Shown in pieces: positions 57,277 to 64,000 of a stretch of 64,000 nucleotides of DNA. This stretch comes from Congeria kusceri (taxonomy: Eukaryota; Mollusca; Bivalvia; Myida; Dreissenidae): NCBI GenBank assembly GCA_027627225.1, contig JAPFQT010000040.1, forward strand, positions 1,278,501 to 1,342,500, in the 5' to 3' direction. Every line of letters begins with the position of its first letter. The stretch's first letter is position 1. Made by a program: the position numbers and the translations under genes. The notes under the pieces are model-generated. The model did not search any database. It was not told where the DNA came from and saw nothing but the letters and a program-made list of their open reading frames with translations.

Positions 57277-58447
57277 TAACATGACACTCGCTATTTTTAT
57301 AGGCAAATAACAAAATTATCGTTGTTAAACTACCCAATAAACAGCGCAAAAAGTATTCCCGATTCTGAGCGTAGCATAGCAACAGTTTTTCCATCTACAG
57401 TTGCAAAAATATTAGTCAAATCATGTTAGAAACGAAATAATGTTCGCGTTATCGTTGTTTATCGGCCATTAAACAACTATATGTCGTTCTGATGCGTGAC
57501 TATTTAACTACTCAGGCATGTTTTAATTCCTACGAATCAGAACTCCAACTCGTTGTTTATTGGCCGATAAACAACGATAAATATAAAATTATTTCGTAAG
57601 TGTACAATCCATGGTCCTTATTCGTAATGTCTACTTTAGTTAGTTAAAGATCGTTTTATAATGACTACGTACAACACGATCTGTTCTTATTCTGGCGATT
57701 ACGCAATTTATTTAAACTTTCCTTTTTCGTTAAAATATCTGACTGTACAATCTTTATTCGCGATGATTACTTCCGCGTGCGAACTCTTTTCGTAGTGATT
57801 ACTTAGTGTACGATCTTTATTCGTACTGATAACTTAAAGTGTATAATCTTTATTCAGGACCATTACTTAGTGTACGATTTAAATTCGTGTGAAATGACTT
57901 ATTGTACGATCGTTAGTCGTGATAATAACTTATGGACCGATCTTTATTCTCTTGTGAATTATCTTTTCCGGCGAGAGTCTTGTATACGTATCTTTTCGCA
58001 TTCTCAAAATAACAAATGATACTTTCGCTTATAAATTAACAAAGCACTATTTTGAAAATATCTCCAGAAAATTTATTCCAGTTGTAGTTACTCTACAATA
58101 TACTGATCCACAGCAAAAATACTGGGTACTGTTAATAAGTCCATATAAAAACAAGCCCCATTAGTTAATGGGGAAAATTATTGTTAAAACAACCATAGAG
58201 AAATTTTATTTCAAATAAGTTGTTGTTTCAAATTTCGTGCCAGGTTTTTGCTTATTACTACGAGTAATACTTAAGAAATAATTTTCGATTTATTGTTGTT
58301 TATCGGCCAATAAAAAACGATTTGAAGTTCTGATGCGTAGGAGTTAAACCACGAGGGCGTTAGCTTTTTGCGGTCTTTATTAGGTAGTTTAACAACGATA
58401 ACTGTGTTCTTTGTCTATAGAAAAAATAGCGAGTGTCATGTTAGCAT
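57277..58447. mobile_element. Fold-back element with inner palindromes
   Basis: AACATGACACTCGCTATTTT at 57277 and the complement of 58428-58447 match, followed inward on both sides by TTATCGTTGTTAAACTACC. Inside lie copies of an imperfect palindrome GTTGTTTATCGGCCAATAAA with GTTCTGATGCG beside it (57463, 57552, 58293). The centre is a short tandem array. A third copy of the arm continues at 58655-58920. Confidence 0.65.
57598..57965. repeat. Degenerate ~33-bp tandem array
   Basis: About nine imperfect units of TGTACGATCTTTATTCGT plus TGATTACTTA, in the middle of the fold-back element. Confidence 0.7.
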
Positions 58448-58654
58448 ATTTGTTATATTTCGGAAGACACGATGTTATTTCTAGCGGAAATTACAATACA
58501 TTAAAAAGCATTCTGTTGAAGAGCTTGTTTGCTAATTGGGACAAAAGCATGGACATTTCACTTTCCCGAATCGAATTGAGCTTGCCCCAAAAATATAATG
58601 TATTTTACTAGTTATGTGACATGATATTTTAACATGATACTGGCTGATATTTCT

Positions 58655-58925
58655 GTAGACAAAGAACAAAATTATCGTTGTTAAACTACCCAATAAACAA
58701 TGCAAAAAGTAGTCCCGAATCTGCGCGGAGCGTTGTAAAATGTAGTTCTTATTACAATTGCAAATATAATTGGCAGATCATGTTAGAATCGAAATAATTT
58801 TCGAATTGTCGTTGTTCATCGGCTAATAAACAACTCTTTGTTGTTCTGATGCTGGCTAATAAACTATAATTCCTCGCATCAGAACTACACATTGTTGTTT
58901 ATTGGCCGATAAACTAATTCGAACA
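58655..58925. repeat. Extra copy of the fold-back arm
   Basis: Direct repeat of 57297-57520 (AAAATTATCGTTGTTAAACT, CAATAAACARYGCAAAAAGT), ending in two further GTTGTTTATTGGCCGATAAA palindromes at 58808 and 58888. Confidence 0.75.
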
Positions 58926-59817
58926 ATTCTTAAATGACACAGGCAAGTATAAATACTGTGGAAAATGTTAAAATAGCAATGGATACGTCATAATGGTAAT
59001 CAACATGCTTACAGACGATTTGGAGTAAATTTGTGAAGACACAAACATTAATAAAACATCGTGGAACTTGTTTTTTTTGCGTTTCTTTTATTGTTTGTTT
59101 GAAACGAATAAGGACCTTTGTTTTTAATAATTGAAAATGCAAGATTTTACACATGTTACACCGCTGTTCTTTATTGCTCGCCGTTATTACTATTCCATTT
59201 GCAGAAACATGCTAAAAAATCGTATCACCAAGAACTGAACTATGAAAGATATTCAAGTATGTTTTCTTAACATTTATTTATACTAATATTGGGTTTTAAA
59301 TTAATTCTACGAAAACTGTCTTTGAACTCATAATTATTTTCAAAAACACATTCGTACGAAAGGAGGAATTTTAAATATTCAGATAAATTTTCAGGTAGAC
59401 GTTTTCTTAGATTCTATGTCACGGTGACATTCTAAGAAACATTTAGCTCAATTTATATGGTAATTTATTGGCTATTTAAGGTGATCCGAAACACCGTATG
59501 GATCCAGGATTTATTAAATGATTCTCGATTATTTGGTGATGACCACATTCATTCGCTGACTGGTGGAGGTCTGCGCTCTCCGAGTGTTTCTAGTGTTTCA
59601 TGTTGTTACAAGCGTGACATTTGTGCCGTGTAGGATCATATTCTTCCCAAATCATATTTGTCACATGCCTGTGAAGAATAGGATCTCATTTGTCACATTT
59701 ATAAGTGTGAAGAATGTGATTGGCCAAAAGGGGATATGCGTACGGATCACATTTATCATATATATTATGGTGAAATTATATCGCGACAATCGATGAAATC
59801 ATTATTTGGAGCATAAT
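58926..59817. other. Stretch with one hairpin
   Basis: A hairpin at 59401-59440 (TTTCTTAGA...TGTCACGGTGACA...TCTAAGAAA) is the only structure I can support. Bases 59630-59760 repeat GATCACATTTGTCACAT-like segments loosely. Confidence 0.4.
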
Positions 59818-59998
59818 TATACAGTAATCATTACCATCATCATCACCATCATCGTCACCATCGTCACCACCACCACCATCATTATCATCATCTTCGTCGT
59901 CGTCGTCATCATCATCATCATCGTCATTAGAATTATTCTCGTCATTACCATTATTATCATTATAGTTAACGTCATCAGTATTGTCATCACTATGAGAA
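59818..59998. repeat. CAT/CGT trinucleotide microsatellite
   Basis: Long imperfect run of ATC, ACC and CGT triplets; frames reading Ile/Val/Thr runs are artefacts. Confidence 0.92.
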
Positions 59999-60309
59999 AC
60001 TAAGCCCTAGTTAGGAGCTATTAATGTATGCATGCGCCTCATCGTTAGTGAATACGTATTTACGGTCTAATTAGGAGATAGAAATGCATACCCGCGTACA
60101 TCAATACGAACGTACACCTTTTTATTGGGGTATTAACCAATGCACGCATCCGAACGTACATACTAACAAACGTCCTATTTTGGATTATTAAAACCAAAAT
60201 AACCATGCATATGTCCGCCCGAACTAGAATATACGTATACACGGACGGTAATATAATGACCTTATTAGAACCTCCGCACATGGAACGTACGTCTGGAGTG
60301 TACAGAAGC

Positions 60310-60435
60310 GTATATCGTATCGTACCATATCGTACCGTATCGTTTCTTATCGCTTCGTATCGTTTCGTATCGTACGCATAGTATCGTTTCGTACCGTACC
60401 GTACCGTACCGTATCGTATCTTACCGTACCGTATC
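60310..60435. repeat. CGTAC/CGTAT pentanucleotide array
   Basis: About 25 imperfect five-base units directly abutting the family A element. Confidence 0.92.
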
Positions 60436-61000
60436 TCAATAACTTGAAAATGCATAGAGATATTTTAATGAAACTTCATACATAAATACCTTATATTGAG
60501 ACATCGCTTGGAAGTGCATTTGGGGTGGGTGGGGTCAAGGTCAAGGTCACCGTTTCTAAAAATAGAAAAACGGTCTCCGCTCAATAACGTGAGAATGCAT
60601 CCAGATATTTTAATGAAACTTCATACATAGATACCTAATATCGATACCTCGCTTGGGATTGCATATGGGGTGGGTGGGGTCAAGGTCACCATTGCTAAAA
60701 ATAGAAAAACGGTTTCCAATCAATAACTTCAGAACGCATCGAGATATTTAAATGAAACTTCATACATAGATACCTTATCTTGAGACCTCTCTTGTAATTT
60801 CATATGGCATGGGTGGGGTTGAGGTCAAGGTCACCATTAATAAAAATACAAAAACGCATCGAGATATTTTAATGAAACTTCATAAATAGATACCGTATAT
60901 CAAGACCTCGCTTGGGATAGGATATTAAAAAAACAATTGCACATATTCACAACTTGGCTGCAAGTCGGGGGGCATACATGTTTTACAAACATCTCTTGTT
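60436..61000 (-). mobile_element. Family A element, reversed, 5' part
   Basis: In complement it begins at 61000 with AACAAGAGATGTTTGTAAAA and TATGCCCCCCGAC, then runs through about three and a half 140-bp units with GGTCAAGGTCA on the plus strand. The tail is missing; the pentanucleotide array takes its place. Confidence 0.85.
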
Positions 61001-61102
61001 AAATTTGATTTAAGTCAGAAGCAGCATGTCATACACTTTCCACAGCAGCACAGAAGTATGGAAGTCGTACATCAAAGAGGCGTACGTGTCCACCGATGTC
61101 AT

Positions 61103-61341
61103 TTAACTGAGTGCCTTTGCAAGCTTTAGTCTAGCTTGAAGGGCATTACGGAACCTTGTTTTTTTCTGAATGCGAGGCGTTGGACACTGGGGTTTTGTCA
61201 TCTAAAACTGTTGGCGTGTCCTCAAATACTGTTTGATCCACAATCGATGATGTCTTCTTCTCCGTGTCAGGTGAAATGCCAAGAAAAGCATGACACCAAG
61301 GGCAATGTGAATGCACCTAAAGATCCATTGTTGGGCTAGCA
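61103..61341 (-). pseudogene. Broken PIF/Harbinger-like transposase N-terminus
   Basis: On the minus strand a hydrophobic stretch (IALGVMLFLAFHL) is followed by RRRRHHRLWIKQYLRTRQQF, a stop at 61202-61204, and, in the same frame, PRIQKKTRFRNALQA to a second stop. The order of an arginine run, W-x-K-x-x-L-x-x-R-x-x-F and, some 20 residues later, F-R-N is typical of the start of HARBI1-type nucleases. The DDE domain is absent, so it is a dead fragment. The match is from memory of the family pattern and could be coincidental. Confidence 0.3.
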
Positions 61342-62715
61342 ACTGATTATCAGATTGTAATTTGGCGTCGTTCATATACCCCGAACTTCAGATCGGCAAC
61401 ATTTCAGCATTCTGTCAAAAAAAATCGGCAACTATTAAGCATGTTCTGCGATGTTACCGCAACCTTTCCGCACAATCTGGAAACATTTGGGAGCTAATTC
61501 CAGAACTGTCGGCATTCTTTCGCGTTGCATTTGGTGACTTTGGATAGGTTTTGGTATTTTACTGCAACCTGTCATATGCCACTCCATGAATACACGCCGA
61601 ACAAGCACGATTGCCAAGCTCCGCCCATTTTGTTCCGAATGGTTCCCTAAACTAGCAGGTTTTTATCGGCAACCCTTACGCAAAGCATCGGGACTGTAGT
61701 GGACGGCAGGCTTTAGTCACACTTTTGGGGTCAATCATGGGCGACGACTTTAACTCATATCAGTATGTATCATATCACATGATACAAATTATTTGTTTGA
61801 ATATATATTAATATTTTATTTTAATAAACAATAGATTTTTGCAAGACTTGATGTGACAAATGGATTTGTGTCTCAATTAATGAGCATTTTTTACAGAGAA
61901 ATCAAAGTGCATGTTATTGAAAGAAACCACGCTTGAAAGAAATCTACAAAGCTGTCCTACTACATCATATATAATTAAATTTTGAACAGTCAAGCATTTG
62001 TAACCAATGATAATTTTTTTTTCATTTAAATAATTGGGACTATTTATTGGGTATTTTCACATATATTTGATTGGATAATTATGTAGCCCAAAAGTTGCAT
62101 GAGCTTTGTTGTTATGGAACAAAAAACTGTTTGCAAAATAATGCTGACATAGAACAATACATTTTGTGGCAGTATTGTTACCAACAAAGTTAGGGTGCAG
62201 TATTTCCACTATGTGTGATACACGGGTCCATATTGTGGCCAAAATACATTGGGCATTATGTGTACCTATACAGCATAATATGTTGTGTATAAGTCATGCA
62301 TACATTTGATTAGTTGGCACACATTGAGAAAACTTTAAGTTTACGCTTGTTTGATGAATTATATAATCGTTATATTCTACACAAAACATTTTCCAAGTAC
62401 AGTTTGTTCTTATTTCAATTGCTACACACATTGCTGTGGGTATTAATAATTTTGAAATGAATTTGGTTTCATATAACAACATTGTAAAAATATACACATT
62501 TTAAATAAATTATTTGCTGCATGTGAATAAACTAGTTTCTGTAAACAGTTCTGCTACAGCTGATGCTGAAGAGCATTGAAAGTGTTCATGTACACCTAGT
62601 GTAAATATTCTAAGGGATAAAAATATCAATCTGATAATTTTCCTTTTTATTAATGTTGCGGCATTGCGCCTTTCTCAAAATATGGAAAATTATTTAAAAA
62701 ATACATTTTTATGTC
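61342..62715. other. Stretch with no recognised feature
   Basis: No convincing exon, RNA or repeat. Short frames here have no supporting context. Confidence 0.4.
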
Positions 62716-62825
62716 TCATCATCAACATCATCAATACAATCAACATCCATCAATACAATCAACATCCATCAATACAATCAACATCATCATCAACATTATC
62801 AATACAATCAACATCTTCATCACCA
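62716..62825. repeat. Minisatellite of ATCAATACAATCAACATCC type
   Basis: About five units of 18-19 bases, mixed with plain ATC triplets. Confidence 0.88.
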
Positions 62826-63965
62826 CTACCATTTTACTAGTAGTTCTTGTATCATGTTATTAGGTCAATATATTGGCCATACAGTACGTATTAGCCACAT
62901 ATTTTTTAGAAATAGTATATACTTTATTGAATAGTGGATGGAAACTGAGATTAGAGTGGTCATTAAGGCAGACAGATATGTAGCAGTTTTGTGATTGGGC
63001 ACACTATGTATAGTATCTATGAGATACATGTTATAAAGTGACAAGTGATTACTGGATAGTGTCCATTGCAAACTACTAGTTGCTTTATTATGTTGTAAGT
63101 TGCCATTTCAGTTGTTTAAGAACAGTTTTGATGAATAATGTTTTTATCTTTTATTAGATGTTAAATTCTATTCAGATATCTATAAACGCATATGTTTGTT
63201 CTGTTCCATAATTTATAGTAAACGTTTGCAGACTATGCTCGCGACGGACTGTATTGTACAGGGGCTGTGTTCATTTATCTTCTAAGTAAATCTTTTTGCG
63301 GGTGCCATTATTTCATTTATGGATCAGTTTATCACAATTTCCTGAAGGTATTATTTCTTCATCTTTAAGATCCACTTTAAAGGTCAGCAGTTACATTTGT
63401 CATAAATACAGTTGTTGGTCAGTAAATGCCTTCACTGAAAGCTAATAAATTTTATCTGTCGAAATACTTCAACTTATGTTTCAAATAATAAAGTACCATA
63501 AGCATATTTACGATTTGTTTTAACTTTTTGGCTTAAGTTAACACAGCTGTATGAATCTTCATCAAATAAAAATGTTTTGTCCAATTTAACTTGTCAGGAA
63601 ATTGATTTGTGACAAACTTTTCATTCGCCTATTGTTTTGGGACCAATTCGTCTCCTTGAATTAATTTGTTTAAATCAATGTCAATTGATTTTGATGTGTC
63701 TTGTGATCAAACAGTTTTGTAAATTGTTTGTAATAGAATCGTTTTGTCTTGGAAGCGATTTTTCTTTGTCAACCACTTGTTTTTTATGATCGATTTGTAT
63801 CGGAACCGTTGTTGTTTTTTGTAAACAATCTGTATTGTGACTGAATTGTTCTGTAGTCTAAGTATCTAAGACCTATTTGCCCTGTGACCGAAGTGTTATG
63901 AACTGTCCTAACTTATAACCATTATATACCAGGGTTGTTCGGAAGTTCATGTTATGTGCCTTTCT
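62826..63965. other. AT-rich stretch, partly with loose short repeats
   Basis: From about 63590 to 63880 motifs such as GATTTGTATCGGAACC, GTTTTGTAAATTGTTTG and ATCGTTTTGTCTTGGAAG recur loosely, like a worn minisatellite. No gene is visible. Confidence 0.35.
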
Positions 63966-64000
63966 AGCTCACCTGTGCACAACATGCTCATGGTGAGCTT
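63966..64000 (-). mobile_element. 3' terminal hairpin of a HINE-like element leaving the window
   Basis: In complement AGCTCACCATGAGCATG, TTGTGCAC and AGGTGAGCTAGAA, closely matching the tail at 11094-11130. The element body lies to the right of the window. Confidence 0.8.

Noticed and set aside
59806..60003. Ile/Val/Thr-rich frame
   Set aside because: Translation of the CAT/CGT microsatellite.
60060..60455. Arg-Tyr-Gly-Thr repeat frame on the minus strand
   Set aside because: Translation of the CGTAC pentanucleotide array.

Overview
The window reads as nuclear DNA of an invertebrate animal, most likely a heterodont bivalve mollusc (Dreissena/Mya/Mercenaria type). The reasons are AT-rich unselected sequence with no bacterial-style gene packing, no long reading frame, exon-sized coding islands with GT/AG borders, and interspersed repeats I recognise from bivalve assemblies (heads such as AACAAGAGGGCC, tails such as CTCAGGTGAGCTAAAA or GGGGGCATAA). 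The species call is from memory of those repeats, not from a search. There is no complete, confidently identified protein gene. Long frames inside repeats are artefacts of the repeat unit.

Layout: 0-2.3 kb, a tandem-core element of family A; 2.3-6.4 kb, sparse sequence with decayed repeat families; 6.5-8.75 kb, duplicated blocks with minus-strand exon-like islands; 8.75-11.1 kb, a composite element with two different tandem cores; 12.5-16.1 kb, two more tandem-core elements, the second carrying a nested fold-back element; 16.5-20.85 kb, duplicated blocks including a 1.1-kb direct tandem duplication; 21.4-29.5 kb, four further tandem-core elements separated by decayed duplicates; 29.96-31.21 kb, a TA-flanked terminal-inverted-repeat element; 31.2-35.9 kb, another set of duplicated blocks with the best exon candidates, all minus strand; 35.9-39.4 kb, an insertion relative to the paralogous copy, with a 32-bp hairpin array and a CRE/TATA promoter-like site; 39.4-44.5 kb, duplicated and decayed sequence and another composite element; 44.5-56 kb, mostly featureless sequence with several MITEs and hairpins; 56.4-57.2 kb, an unrecognised minus-strand reading frame; 57.3-58.9 kb, a fold-back cluster; 59.8-61.3 kb, microsatellites, an inverted family A element and a broken PIF/Harbinger-like fragment; 61.4-64 kb, sparse sequence ending in another element's 3' hairpin.

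The main result is a shared architecture. At least five families with unrelated tandem cores have the same plan: 5' AAC(A/T)AGA, a short hairpin, a 9-15 nt subterminal motif, a core of about 130-170 bp tandem units, a (GACG)n-like stretch, and a terminal hairpin whose right arm is the complement of the 5' subterminal motif. This matches what is known of non-autonomous Helentron/HINE elements (DINE-1, pearl). One insertion, judged against paralogous empty sites, has no target duplication and lies between A and T. Family A cores also repeat an extended nuclear-receptor half-site (TCAAGGTCA on one strand). The second result is a set of decayed, repeatedly duplicated minus-strand exon islands (6.5, 8.0, 20.7, 32.5, 33.0-34.9 and 35.7 kb) that look like remains of one or more multi-exon genes which I cannot name.
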